From positions 62,001 to 126,000 of the forward strand of contig JAGDZP010000006.1 of the NCBI GenBank assembly GCA_049115735.1: a DNA stretch of 64,000 nucleotides. Reading direction: 5' to 3'. Positions within the stretch are counted from its first letter, which is position 1, and each line of letters starts with the position of its first letter. Origin of the DNA: CAXBNB01 sp049115735 (GTDB taxonomy: Bacteria; Bacteroidota; Bacteroidia; Cytophagales; Cyclobacteriaceae). This document shows, piece by piece, positions 16,114-28,300 of this stretch. The notes beneath the pieces are model-generated. The model had not been told where the DNA came from. It ran no database searches and was given only the letters and a program-made list of their open reading frames with translations. Made by a program: the position numbers and the translations under genes.

Positions 16114-18974
16114 GATCTCATGCATATCCCCGAGTAGGGGCAATAGCCACATTTTCTTATGTCCTCGGTCTGATCAAAAGGTACTTTAGGGTCAAATATT
16201 TCAGCAACCATTTTTTTCAATTCTTCTTCGTATTCCTCCTTTATGTCAGCGAAATCTGTGATGGGTTTTCTGTTGTATTTGATGTTTGTTTCAAAATCTC
16301 TTGAAAGGATGTCCTTGCTGTTGAAGAGTCCTGGGACCAATGGGTCTACGGACATTCCATTTTTGTTCAAATACAACAAGCAGTAAAGAAGCACCTGCAT
16401 TACAGCCTTATTTCTATTGCTGGCCTCCCTATCAAAAAGTGATTCCATCGTGCTGAACGATCTTTCATCCTTACCTGACTTATAATCCAATATTCGAACG
16501 CTATTACCAACTTTGTCAACTCTGTCAACTACGCCCTTCAAAGCCACCTGCATTTTCCTTCCTTCTACCTCTATTGCTAGGTTCAGGAAATACCCGTCTT
16601 TTTCATCTGCCTCTAATGCTACTATTTCAAATGGCGCAGTGGATTGATCGTGCTTCAGTATGGCGTTCAGGAACTTGTGGAGTACTCTGGACGCAACGAT
16701 GCTACGCCCATCAACATTCGACTCTGATACAGGGTTTATTCGGTTTTTGGTAAACGCAAACTGAATGGCTTCATCCACTTTTGAATATAGTAAATCGAAA
16801 TCCTTAGCTTCCACTTTAGTAGGTTTTCCATCTTCCACATATGGGAGGTAGATGTACTCCATCGCATGGTGCATCAGGTTTCCAAAAAGGGCAGGATCCA
16901 GGTCATCGGTTATTTCGTCTGGTTCGTTGATTTTTTGCAGGTATCGAAAATAGAATTTGAGTCTACAATCCAGGTAGGTATTGAAAGCGGAAGGTGAAAG
17001 CCTTTTGTAATTGTTCGAATCGCTTATAATATATCTATCAAGCAAGGTAAGTATTTCCTTATCCTTGTTGATTGTAATAGGCTGTATTGAAGTAGCCTTC
17101 ACCGGGTTGATTAAAGATTTCTTTTCAATTTTCAACCCTGATTCCAATTCCAGCTGCTTTACCAACCTGCTCAACTCACCGCTATGATTGAATTCGGAGA
17201 TGTTGTTGTAGTAGATGTTCACATTTTTAGAATGCTGGAATAACCTATAAAACAAATAGGATTGGAGCGCGTCATGCTGCTCGGGCGTGGGCAGATCAAA
17301 GGCTTTCCTGATGTTGTATGGAATGAATGAACTGTTACTGCCATCGGAAGGAAAAGATCCCTCATTCATGGATAAAATAAATACGTTTTCGAAATCGAGA
17401 TTTCGTGTTTCCAATACGCCCATTACCTGTATACCTTCCAGAGGTTCGCCAGTAAACGGGATTTTTACACTTGTCCCCATTTGCCTGAAAATCCTAAGAA
17501 AAGAATCCAGCTCCAATTTTATATCATGCGATTGAATGGTTTTGCTAATGTTTTTGAAGACAACATCCAAGTGAGAGAGCACAGTCTTATCAATACTGTT
17601 GGCGGCTGTGTCATAAATTTTATCTACCATATCCTGCAAGAACAACAGTAATTCCGATAGATTATTTTTTGAATCAAAAAGCGTGGTTAATTCAGGAGAT
17701 ACTGATGGGATCTCCTTGTACTCGATTCGAATAAGATTGTTATCCAAAATATGTTGAAATAGTCTTTCTGACTCTTCAGCCCAGTTTTTAGCAACTACTT
17801 CATGTTTCAAAAATGCATTGACATGTTTAAAATAGTAAGAAGTTGTGCCATCAGTTGGATTGCTGACATTGAATTGCAGATTGATCAGTGATTCAAAAAA
17901 GGAGTAATAATGGGACTGATTGAGTGGTAGCCCCATAGTCACATTTATCTTTTCAATGTTAGAAGGAATAGAATTGAGCAATGGAAAAAGTAAAGCTTCG
18001 TCTGGCAGGATGATGGCTGTTTTTTCTTCGTTTAGGTTACCTTCGTTCGCAAGCTTTGAGAGCAATTCGCCTACGGCTTTCACCTGACCAAAGTCCAATG
18101 ACACTGAAGTGACATTTATGTTTTTTGGATTTTCTAGTATGTTCTTGGGTATTTCAGCAGGAAAGGTCTTTCCTAGTAGTGTGTCTCGCTGATATTCTCT
18201 AAAGAATGTGCCTGATTCCTGAAATTCAGATTTAAGATAGTATTCATCAAGATCCCAAAATACTCTGGTTTGATCATTTTCAAGGTAATGCTTAATGATC
18301 TTCTCTTCTGAAGCAGTGAGTGCGTTGAAACCTGCAAACCAGAGATCATTCGAGTCAGTACCTACTTCATCAATATAATCTGCTACTTCCCTATAGATCA
18401 TTCCTTTGTAGGCCAGGTCGCCATTCTTAAGTGCACTTTTGAAGTCAGTATACAGTTCCATTAGGATTTGCCAGATGTTCAAAAAATCCTGCTGGGTTTT
18501 GGATGCTTTGGGAAGAAATCCTGACCAGAATGATTTGATGATTTTTTGATCTTCTTCGGGCAAAAAGTAAAAGGAGTCATCCAGCTCTTTTTGAGACCGA
18601 ACTATTTTGAAAATATGTTCTGTATTAACCAGATAGTTGTCAATATCATTAAAATCCTTCAAGATCATCTCTCCCCAGAAATAGAACTTATCAAATGCTT
18701 CGGCGTTCTTGTGGATCTTCTTGTAAGAAGCATACAGCATGACAAGCGATTGCAATTGATCGGCAACAGTCAAATCACTTTTCGCAAGAATGAATTCTTC
18801 CAGACTTAGAATTTGTGGGCTCCAGATAGGCTTATCAGTGAGTTTGCCAAGATATTTCCTAAAGAATAATCCAGCCCTTCTGTTTGGGAATACGATAGTC
18901 AAACGATCAGCATTGGTGCCATAGTGCTGATGGCATTTAAGAGCGAGAGATTCGAGGAAAGGTAGATTTTGCAA
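16110..18974 (-). CDS. AddB-like PD-(D/E)XK nuclease (recombination-associated)
   Basis: A 954-residue protein. The N-terminus (LTIVFPNRRAGLFFRKYLG, residues 26-44) is typical of the inactivated helicase part of AddB, and the middle LDFENVFILSMNEGSFP matches UvrD-like remnants. The C-terminal RecB-type nuclease has GNLMHHAMEYI, the catalytic VRILDYKSGKD, and KAVMQVLLYCLLY. Cys residues in LDCRLKFYF and at the very end in KCGYCPYSGIC fit the 4Fe-4S staple of AddB. It would work with an AddA helicase-nuclease in double-strand break repair, but no addA lies beside it. No in-frame ATG exists before the upstream stop, so the start is probably the TTG at 18974. It is divergent from the giant gene. 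Confidence 0.85.
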   Translation of the reverse strand: MQNLPFLESLALKCHQHYGTNADRLTIVFPNRRAGLFFRKYLGKLTDKPIWSPQILSLEEFILAKSDLTVADQLQSLVMLYASYKKIHKNAEAFDKFYFWGEMILKDFNDIDNYLVNTEHIFKIVRSQKELDDSFYFLPEEDQKIIKSFWSGFLPKASKTQQDFLNIWQILMELYTDFKSALKNGDLAYKGMIYREVADYIDEVGTDSNDLWFAGFNALTASEEKIIKHYLENDQTRVFWDLDEYYLKSEFQESGTFFREYQRDTLLGKTFPAEIPKNILENPKNINVTSVSLDFGQVKAVGELLSKLANEGNLNEEKTAIILPDEALLFPLLNSIPSNIEKINVTMGLPLNQSHYYSFFESLINLQFNVSNPTDGTTSYYFKHVNAFLKHEVVAKNWAEESERLFQHILDNNLIRIEYKEIPSVSPELTTLFDSKNNLSELLLFLQDMVDKIYDTAANSIDKTVLSHLDVVFKNISKTIQSHDIKLELDSFLRIFRQMGTSVKIPFTGEPLEGIQVMGVLETRNLDFENVFILSMNEGSFPSDGSNSSFIPYNIRKAFDLPTPEQHDALQSYLFYRLFQHSKNVNIYYNNISEFNHSGELSRLVKQLELESGLKIEKKSLINPVKATSIQPITINKDKEILTLLDRYIISDSNNYKRLSPSAFNTYLDCRLKFYFRYLQKINEPDEITDDLDPALFGNLMHHAMEYIYLPYVEDGKPTKVEAKDFDLLYSKVDEAIQFAFTKNRINPVSESNVDGRSIVASRVLHKFLNAILKHDQSTAPFEIVALEADEKDGYFLNLAIEVEGRKMQVALKGVVDRVDKVGNSVRILDYKSGKDERSFSTMESLFDREASNRNKAVMQVLLYCLLYLNKNGMSVDPLVPGLFNSKDILSRDFETNIKYNRKPITDFADIKEEYEEELKKMVAEIFDPKVPFDQTEDIRKCGYCPYSGICMRS

Positions 18975-19281
18975 ATTGGTTTGACTTTCAGAATTTGGAA
19001 TTTGAAAGTTATGAAATTTACAGGTTATTATAGGTGAAGTAATATTTTCAGATCAATCATTTTCCATTGAAGGTTTGAATTATTTGGATCGTGCTAGTTC
19101 AAGATTTTATCAATATATATCTGGATAATATTAAGAAATCTCATTGTGTAGCACCTACATTATCGCTAAATTACAAATGCTCATAAGCTACCAATGAACC
19201 ACTCAAGAACCACCAATTCTTTTCATTGTCTGTTTGTATCGTTGGCAATGTTGAATGTTTCGCCCTCAATGACAAATAGAA

Positions 19282-19313
19282 TTGTTAATCGACTGTTTCC
19301 TTTCAGAAGTTTG
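19282..19313 (+). promoter_or_regulatory. Candidate promoter of the giant gene
   Basis: TTG (19282-19284), a 21-base spacer, then GAAGTTTG (19306-19313), one mismatch from TAnnTTTG. It lies 71 bases upstream of the giant ATG, which would place the palindrome at 19343-19361 in the 5' leader. Confidence 0.35.
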
Positions 19314-19342
19314 ATAACAATATGTATGAGGATGAAAAAAAT

Positions 19343-19361
19343 GATCAATTCTGAATTGATC
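19343..19361. promoter_or_regulatory. Perfect palindrome in the leader of the giant gene
   Basis: GATCAATTC - T - GAATTGATC, two 9-bp perfect arms around one base, 23 bases before the ATG. It could be an operator or an mRNA hairpin near the ribosome site. It lacks a following T run, so it is not a terminator. Confidence 0.4.
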
Positions 19362-19384
19362 GTAAAGTTTTCGACCAATTATAT

Positions 19385-22300
19385 ATGACTATTGGTAACT
19401 CATATATCCCGATATTGAGATTCTTTACTCATGTAGGAAATGTTTTTGATGTCCTGAAAACTCAGGTACTGATTATTTTCTCGCTGGTTTGTTGCTTCAA
19501 TGCGCAAGCCGCCACTCCAGATTTATTGTCATCCAGCCCTTCTGCCAATGAAAACAACATAGGTCCTTCATCGAATATCGTTCTGAACTTCTCTGAGCTA
19601 ATGAGCGAGCTAAGCGTGGATCAAAGTACTGGGAGTGTGCTTGATGACAACATACAAATCCGAAGCGTACTTTCAGGCAGAGTAGATGGCACATGGTCGG
19701 GAGACGGCACTAGTACTTTGACTTTTGATCCAACCAATGATTTTCATGTTGGGGATAAAGTTGAAGTAATCATAACCACGGGGGCAGAGAATACTGGTGG
19801 AGAATCTGCATTGCCACATACACTTCAATTTACAGTCGCTTCTGAAATTGGATCATCTTCCAATTTCACCCTGAATACCATTAATGGTTCGGCCAATGCT
19901 CCGACTGATATAAAGGTAGCTGACTTAGATGGAGACGGAAATTTAGATGTGTTCGCAGCAGTTCGAATAGATGATGAATTGCAATGGTATTCTGGAGATG
20001 GATTAGGAGGTTTGACGGCCGAAACAGCCATAAGCGTTAACGCGCCGGAAGGAATAGATGCAGGAGATTTCGATGGTGATGGGCTTTTGGACCTGGTAAC
20101 AGCCGCCAATAGCACTGATATATTGTGGTATAAGAACAACGGCTCAGGGTTTAATAGTGCTACTACAATTAGCAATTCAGAGACTTTATCCAGGGATGTA
20201 CATGCAGTGGATATTGATGCCGATGGAGACGTTGATATAATCTCGGCAGGTGGAACCGGTGGTGCAGCTAAACTCTGGACTAATAATGGGTCAGGTGTGT
20301 TTGCTTCTACTACTATATCATCGACATCAGAGCCATTGGCTGTTTTTTCTGCTGATATGGATGGTGATTATGATTTGGATATTCTGGTCGCTGATCAGAC
20401 TGACGATTTATTAAGTTGGTTTGAAAACGGCAATTCATGGTCAAAAACTGATATTGGTGACGGCAGAACCAATGGTCCCACTGATCTTTATGCAGCAGAC
20501 GTTGATGGAGATGGTGATATCGATATAGTGAGTTCAGGAAGAAATTCGAATTCCATCGATTGGTTTGAAAATACGAACGGTCTAGGAACAAGTTGGACTT
20601 CACATACTGCTTCAACTTCCGTTAATTCAGCCGGAGGGATATTCTCCGCTGATGTGACTGGTGATGGAAACATGGATCTGATTGCTACGGGTGGAAATGG
20701 GGCCAATCACGAAATCTCACTACTTGTAAACGATGGGGCAGAAAATTTCTCCCGCAATGTCATTAGTACTGCAATAAACACAGGATACGCAACTTTCGCT
20801 GCTGATCTTGACGAAGATGGAGATTTGGATATTTTCCTAGCTGCAGAGGGCTCAGATGACTTATTGTGGTACCAAAATGATCAGATCCATACCTATTATT
20901 CACGAAGTAGCGGAGCATTTGATGTTACAACAAGATGGAATTCTGAAACAGACGGTTCAGGTGATGACGCGGTAGTTGCAGACTTTACAAACGGAGGAGT
21001 TGATTTCATTATTCAAAATGGTCATACGATATCTAGTCCAAGTGCAGATATATTAATTAAAGACCTCACTGTAGAAAGTGGCGGTATTTTTCAAAATGGC
21101 AATCAGAATGTGACTATTGGTGGTGACTGGACCAATAATAATGGAAGTAGTGGATTTGTGCCCGGAACAGGGACAGTGCAATTCAACGGATCAACCGCAC
21201 AGTCGATATCAGGTCAAACAGACTTTTATAACCTAAACATTAACAATACAGCAATCCCTGCAGAAGTTACAACTACTGCTAATATATCTGTTGTCAATCA
21301 ACTTACACTTACCAATGGATTATTGAAGGTACCATCAGGAATAACCCTATCTCTAGGTGAAAATGCACTCGCAATTGTCGGAGGAACTGATGCTAACAAC
21401 ATGATAGAAATTACGACAACAGGAGCTATATCGAAGAATTTTAATTCAGATGGAAGCTTCCTTTTGCCTATTGGAACTATAGGGGCTTTTACCCCGGTAA
21501 CACTAACAACAAATTCTGGTACGAGCTATGATGGAGCGGGTAGTATTGGTGAGTTTTCTGTTACCCCAGTGGCTACAGAGGAACCAAACGTATTGAGTTC
21601 CGGGGTATCTCTAACTAAATATTGGAACATATCTTCTACTGACTTGAGCAACATAAACGCCAATGTCCAATTTGTCTATGCCGATTCTGAAATTCCAGGA
21701 GCATCAAACGAAAGCATTTATGTAGCTGGTTTTTATGACGGAAATTGGCAAACTGAGACAAGCATTGTTACGGCCTCAAATTCTGGTACTTATTCGTTTG
21801 TAAATGCGGTTAGTATCGATGGAAACTATACGGCCGGAGAACCTTTGGCCTTTGATAACCCTCCCGTCAATCAAAGTGGCTTCCCGGCTATAGCTGCGAT
21901 AGGTACTGATAACATTACCTTGGATCTTTCGGTTGATGAGAATGCTACAATTTACTATTCCGTACTTGCTGATGGCTCGAGCGCCCCGACCTCAGTTGAT
22001 GTGATAGCCGGTACAGGAGCTGTCACATCTGGTTCCACGACAATTACTGCATTAGCGCAAAAACAAGTGAACATTACCGGATTAATTCCTGAAACACTAT
22101 ATGATATTTATGTGGTCGCTGAAGATCTAAACCTGAATGTACAGAGCAGCCCTATCTTACTGGAAGTTACTACAAGATCAATAACCATCAGTTATTCCGT
22201 GCCAGTGGATTTTGCCTTGAATACTCCTGGGTTAGATGGGAGTATTAGTGCTAATGATAATACCGGTTATGCTGTAGAACTTAGCCCGGACGGCACCAGG

Positions 22301-25300
22301 CTGTATACTATAGGCAATCAAACACAAAACCTGGACCAGTTCAATCTAACCATTCCCTATGACATTACCGGAGGTTCTGTGTCTGGTGGCCAATATAGTT
22401 CAAGTTCTGAAGGAGGGGGATGTTGGAGAAGCTGGACCTTCAGTTATGATGGCCGTAGAATGTTTGGCGGTAAAACTTGTGGAGGCACAATATTTCAATA
22501 TTCTTTGTCCAACCCCTTCGAAGTAAGTTCCGGGGTTAGGGTAGATGGAACTTTTGGCTCACATTCCAACGGTCTGCGTATTTCCCCCAACGGGGATAAA
22601 TTAATTATAGCGCAAGGATCATCTGTAGCGCAATATTCGCTCTCTTTGCCCAATGATATACTTTCCGGAACTTCATTAGACGTAACGGACTTTTCTTTAG
22701 GTGGCAATGATATGGACTTTAGTCCTGACGGGACAAAAATATTTTTCCTTCAAGGGGATGGAACTGTTGATCAATACACCTTAGGCTCACCATTCGATAT
22801 TACATCAGGGCTCTCAGATCTGCAATCATTCTCTGATACTTCATTGCCATCCGGGAATATAGGCCTTGACATGAGTGAGGACGGTACCAAGTTATATATT
22901 CTTAATAGCAGCTCAGACCTCCTCTATCAGTATTCGCTAGCAAGCTCCGCAGCTTTTACTGAAACAGCCAATGGTGCAGTTGAAGGTACATTGGTGGTTA
23001 ACATTATCAATGATACGTTTGTTTCGGCTACTGATGTTGAAAACAATATGACCATAAATAATCTGCCAGCCGGAATGACACCTTCTGTCACCCTCTCAGG
23101 GAATAATACCATTGCCCATATCACACTAACAGGAATGGCGCCTAATCATAGCAATACGGATGATGTTAACGATTTGAATTTTACATTTGGCGATGGCGCT
23201 TTTACAAGTGGAGATGCGAGTTTGGTCAATGATGCTGTTGGTGCCAATAGTGGATTTGCCATCAATTTTCTGGAAACCCGGCCTATCGGTAATCGGGGTG
23301 CTTATTTTGATGGAACAGCAGATGACAATGCCATTGATCTGTCAACCATTTCCACCATTCCGACCGGAAGCAATGCACGGACAATTGAAGGATGGTTTAA
23401 ATCAGATGCAACTTCCGGAACACATACCATCTTTTCATATGGCACTACTACAGCAGGGAACCAGGTTCAGTTGAGCTTAAATGGCGCCACAGGAAATATA
23501 GAAATTGATCTGGGAAGCGATGTAACGGCCTGGAGCGCTGCTGCCAATGATGGTGAATGGCACCATGTCGCCTGGAGCTATAGCGGCGGGATAGTAAGTA
23601 CCAGTACTATGTATCTCGATGGAACAGCTCTTTTTATAGAGTCAGGTGGTACTGGTACACCTAATACCATAAACAATACTGCTTATATTGGGGCTTTGTT
23701 TGGAACGGTATCTGAATTTTTAGATGAATTCGAAGGTCAAATCGATGAAGTAAAGATATGGAATGAGGCTCGCAATGAAACCGAAATCAATTCAGGAATC
23801 AACACAACCACGACCAATGATTCCGGGCTAATCGGTTATTGGAACCTTAACGAGGGGACAGGAACTACGGCTAACGATATACAAACGAATGGAACAGTCC
23901 ATGATGGGACTTTGGTAACAAACGGTACCAATTTAGTTCTCTGGTCCTACAGAGTTACCAATACAAGTGATTCCGGAACCGGTTCGCTTAGGGAAGCCAT
24001 CACACAAGCCAACCTGGATACCGGACGGGAGTTTATTGACTTCAGTATTGACGCAGTGGGGGTGCAGACCATCAATGTTCTTTCAGTTCTTCCCGTTATT
24101 TCCAATCCCATTATCCTAGACGGTACTACCCAACTTGACTTTGATTCTGATGCTCCCACTATTCTGATAGATGGCCAAAATGGTGATTATCATGGGTTTG
24201 AGTTTGATGCGGCCAACTGTGCATTTTATGGTATGGAGATTACCAACTTTACAGGCTCTGGCAGGGCAGCTATTTATACCAACAATGATCTGGCCGACAA
24301 TTTTATTATCGGTGCTGAAAACAAAGGAAACGTCCTCAACGGTTGTGAGCTTGGAGTGACGATCCTCCAGGCTGACAATGGTATTATAAGGGCAAATAAA
24401 ATGGGGACTAATAGTACGGGTACTGCCGCCGTTGTGATTGCCGGTACGACCAATGGTATTCGGTTGGACAATAATGCGGATGGAACCATTATAGGGGGAG
24501 TATCCGCCGGCCAGGGCAACCTGATTTCAGGCAACCCACAGGCGGGCGTTAGAGTGATACTGGCTGATAATGTCCAGATTCTTGGAAACAGGATAGGTAC
24601 CAATGCCAATGGTGATGCTGCCATACCGAATGGTGATGGGATTGTTTTTGGTTTTGCCAGTGGGGATAAAGTCACTAATTCGCTAATCCAGGATAATTTG
24701 ATTTCCGGAAATACCAACAATGGTATTGATATCAACAATGCTGACAGTAATACTATTATTGGCAACCTGATTGGTACAGATGTATCAGGAACTTCCGGTC
24801 TTTCGAATACAGGTTCGGGTATCTCTATCAGCGTATTTTCAAGTGGGACTACTGCCGATAGTAATACCATCGGAACGGTGACTTCCGGTCAGGGCAACAC
24901 TATCGCATATAATGGTAACCGAGGTGTTGAGGTTGATCCTGGTGACCAAACTGCTCAAGGAAATAGCATACGAGGCAATAGCATATTTTGTAATACATCG
25001 AATGCTATTGAACTGGTTGCAAGTGGTACCGGGGCTATGAATACAGGTAACAATGGAATTTCTGCGCCCTTCATTGGTACTGTGATTCCAGGGCCTGCGG
25101 CAACCGCCAGTATATCAGGAACATCTGTTTTGTCAGATGGGACCTTGATCGATGTATATCGGGATTCTGACATTTGTGGAACCGGCCTACAAGCGGAGGA
25201 ATACCTGGGAACCGCTACAGTAAACAGTGGTGACTGGACCCTCGGCAATTCTTCTACGGTTCCTCTTTCAGTAACGCTCACCGCGGGTGATACTTTCACT

Positions 25301-28300
25301 GCAACAGCAACAGATGCACTTGGGAATACCTCTGAACTTTCGGCTTCGCTAATGGTCAATGCACCTGCAATTTCCTCTTTTTCCCCAATAGTTGCATTTG
25401 CCGGTGATGATATTACCATCAATGGTACGGATTTTGACCCAACTTTTTCCAATAACAGGGTGTTTATTGGAGGTATTGAAGCTACTGTTACTGCCGGGAA
25501 TGATACCCAATTGACCGTAACGCTACCCACAAGTGCAGCCTACGGACCGATAACTGTACTGGCAACTACTACAGGCTTATCAGGAACCTCAACACTCGAT
25601 CTGATCCCTACCTATAGTAATGGAGTTCCAACGATTACAGCTTCTTTATTTGATTCACCTGTGTCGGTGACCACCGGTTCAGATCCTGCTCGTGTTGATG
25701 TGGCAGACCTTAACCAGGATGGGAAAGTAGATATAGTGGTAAGTGAATCTGGTAGTGACCTGATCCGGATAAACGAAAATACAAGTACCCTGGGAAGCAT
25801 TACATTCTCTCAGACCACCATTTCTCATGATTTTCCTGGCACACAGCCTGTTAGACTTGCAGATATGAATGCCGATGGGCTTCCTGATATGGTAGCAATG
25901 GGAGCCTCGAAAGTGATTAGCATATATGATAATACTAGTGCAGGAAGTATTGCGTTTGGTACTGCGGTTACCCTCACTACCAACGGCACCAGATCCAGGG
26001 AAGCAATGCGTATTGGTGACTTGGATCTCGATGGTATGCCGGATATTGCAGTATTGACAGATTTCGGATCACCACCTACAGGTACCAGAGTTGAAATCTT
26101 TCGACATTCAGGTGCACCTACCAGCCTGGATTTTGACCCTCCTATAGAGCTGGTTGATACAAGAATTAGTGGATTGGCCATCGGTGATCTTGACGGAGAC
26201 GGTTTACCTGAGATAGTCACGGTGACTTTCGATGCAACCAGTTTCATTAAGATTTATAAAAATAACAGCACACCCGGATCGCTCAGTTTTTCTTTGGAGG
26301 CTACCACTTACGTTGCTGCCACACCTATTAATACACGACTAGCGGATATTGATGGAGATGGGTTATTGGATATCATCAGCGCTTCTCATAGATATGCTAC
26401 AGGTCTACATGTAGGCGGTATACAATTTCTGCGAAATACTACGAGTGGTTCTATCAGCTTTGATGCTTTACAAACATATGCCATAGGTGGAGGACAATTG
26501 AACCGACCAATATTGGACATAGGAGATATCAATGGGGATCAAAGACCAGATATTGTACAAGGAAATCCAAGGGGAGATACCGAACTGAATCAACCATGGA
26601 TCCTGCCGAACATCAGTACACCTGGTACAATTGACTTCAGTGCGGCCGTTGAACTACCTCGGGGACTGAGTCCGAATACAGATAACCCAGTATCAACAGA
26701 ACTGCAAGATTTTGACGGAGATAACAAACCGGATCTGTTCGAAACTTATTATGGTGTTAATCACATTGTCCAGACCAGGTTGAATATTACTCCCGATACT
26801 CCGCCAGAAATTGCTATTACTTTGGATGCCAGCTCCCTGGCACCTGGTGCCGGCACGAATGTCAACTTTATCCTTACCGGGGTATTCATTTATGACAATA
26901 CCTTCACAATTCAGCTTTCCGATAATTTAGGTTCTTTTGCTTCTCCTACTACACTAGGCTCAATAGCTACCGATAGTGATGGTATTGCGGCCATATCTAT
27001 TCCTGTCAATACACCTGGGGGGAGTTATAAATTAAGATTGGTATCCGACAATCCCATAGTAACAAGTAATGAGGCCGACCTGACCATTGAAAGGATTTAT
27101 TATTCACAAAGTGGAGGGGCTTTTGATGCTACAGCCCGATGGAATACGGTACCCGCAGGTGGTGGTGTGGATGCATCTGCCTTTGACTTCACGGATGGAA
27201 ACTCTGAATTTATTATCCAAAACGGCCACACCATCACCAGCCCAGTAGCAGATTTTCTTATCAATGATCTGACTGTAGAAAGTGGCGGTACGTTTCAAGC
27301 CGATGATCCATTAAGAACCCATGCTTTTGCTGGACTTCTGACCATTGATGTTGGTGGGGGCTTATCTTCAACAGATGGGATACATGAATACCGAGGAGGT
27401 ATTAATAATGCAGGTACCTTCAATCCAGGAAACGCTACCTTTCACGACTTCACTACCAATACCCAGACCGTGAGTGCTACTTCATTACTTGACATGAACG
27501 GCCAGGTGGATTTCCATGCGGACGTTACTTTTCTTGAAACATCTGTTGAAGTACAGTTGTCCGATGCGGCAAGTATGCAAATCCATAGTGGTTATACTGT
27601 AACCAATCAAATTGCAACAGGTTTTTTGAGTCAACGGGGAGGCTCTTTCCAAATAGATGGAACCTTAGTTAATGATGCAGGAGCATATTTAAAAATATGG
27701 TCTGGAAGTGCTGAAGGAGGGCTGGTAGCTACTGCTACTGGAAATACGGTTGAATACTTTCGAGCTGGAGGGCAAGATATACTTCCAACAACCTACTATC
27801 ATTTGATGGTTGGGTCGTCAGGAGTTAGCAACCAAACTAAGACTTTCGATGGTGCCTCATATACCATTTTGGGAAACCTTGAATTGACAGATGCAGAGAT
27901 CGATGGGTCACCAGCTACCCTAAGAGTGCATGGGAATATAACCGGGAGTGGTACATCTTCTATTCGTCTCAATAGGCCGTTTGACCATTTGGTTATGGAA
28001 GGGTCGGCTGATCAGGTATTGAATTTGCCAGGCTTCAGCTCTCTTGAAGTTCGGCAAATGACCATTAACAATCAAACTACTATTCAATCGACCGTGACGG
28101 TCTCCAACCAAGGCATTAGCGCCAATGCGCATCTGATAATTGACAATACAGTTGTGAACGTAACCAATGGAAACATAGATGTTGATGCCATTATTACAGT
28201 TGATGGCGGACGATTGGAAAGAAGAGGAGATGCATCTTTTTCTACTTCTACTTCATTTGGGCCAACCAAAATGATTGATACCCAAAATGGTGGTTTTGTC

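Larger units (their letters stand above)
18975..19384. other. Divergent intergenic region upstream of the giant gene
   Basis: These 410 bases separate the AddB-like gene from the 28 kb gene. A short forward frame (19194-19388) overlaps the giant start but has no coding-like features and is ignored. The recognisable items are a candidate promoter (19282-19313) and a perfect palindrome (19343-19361), annotated separately. No regulator or small RNA is evident. Confidence 0.5.

Noticed and set aside
19194..19388. 64-codon forward frame just before the giant gene
   Set aside because: No recognisable features; it covers the likely promoter and palindrome and overlaps the giant start.
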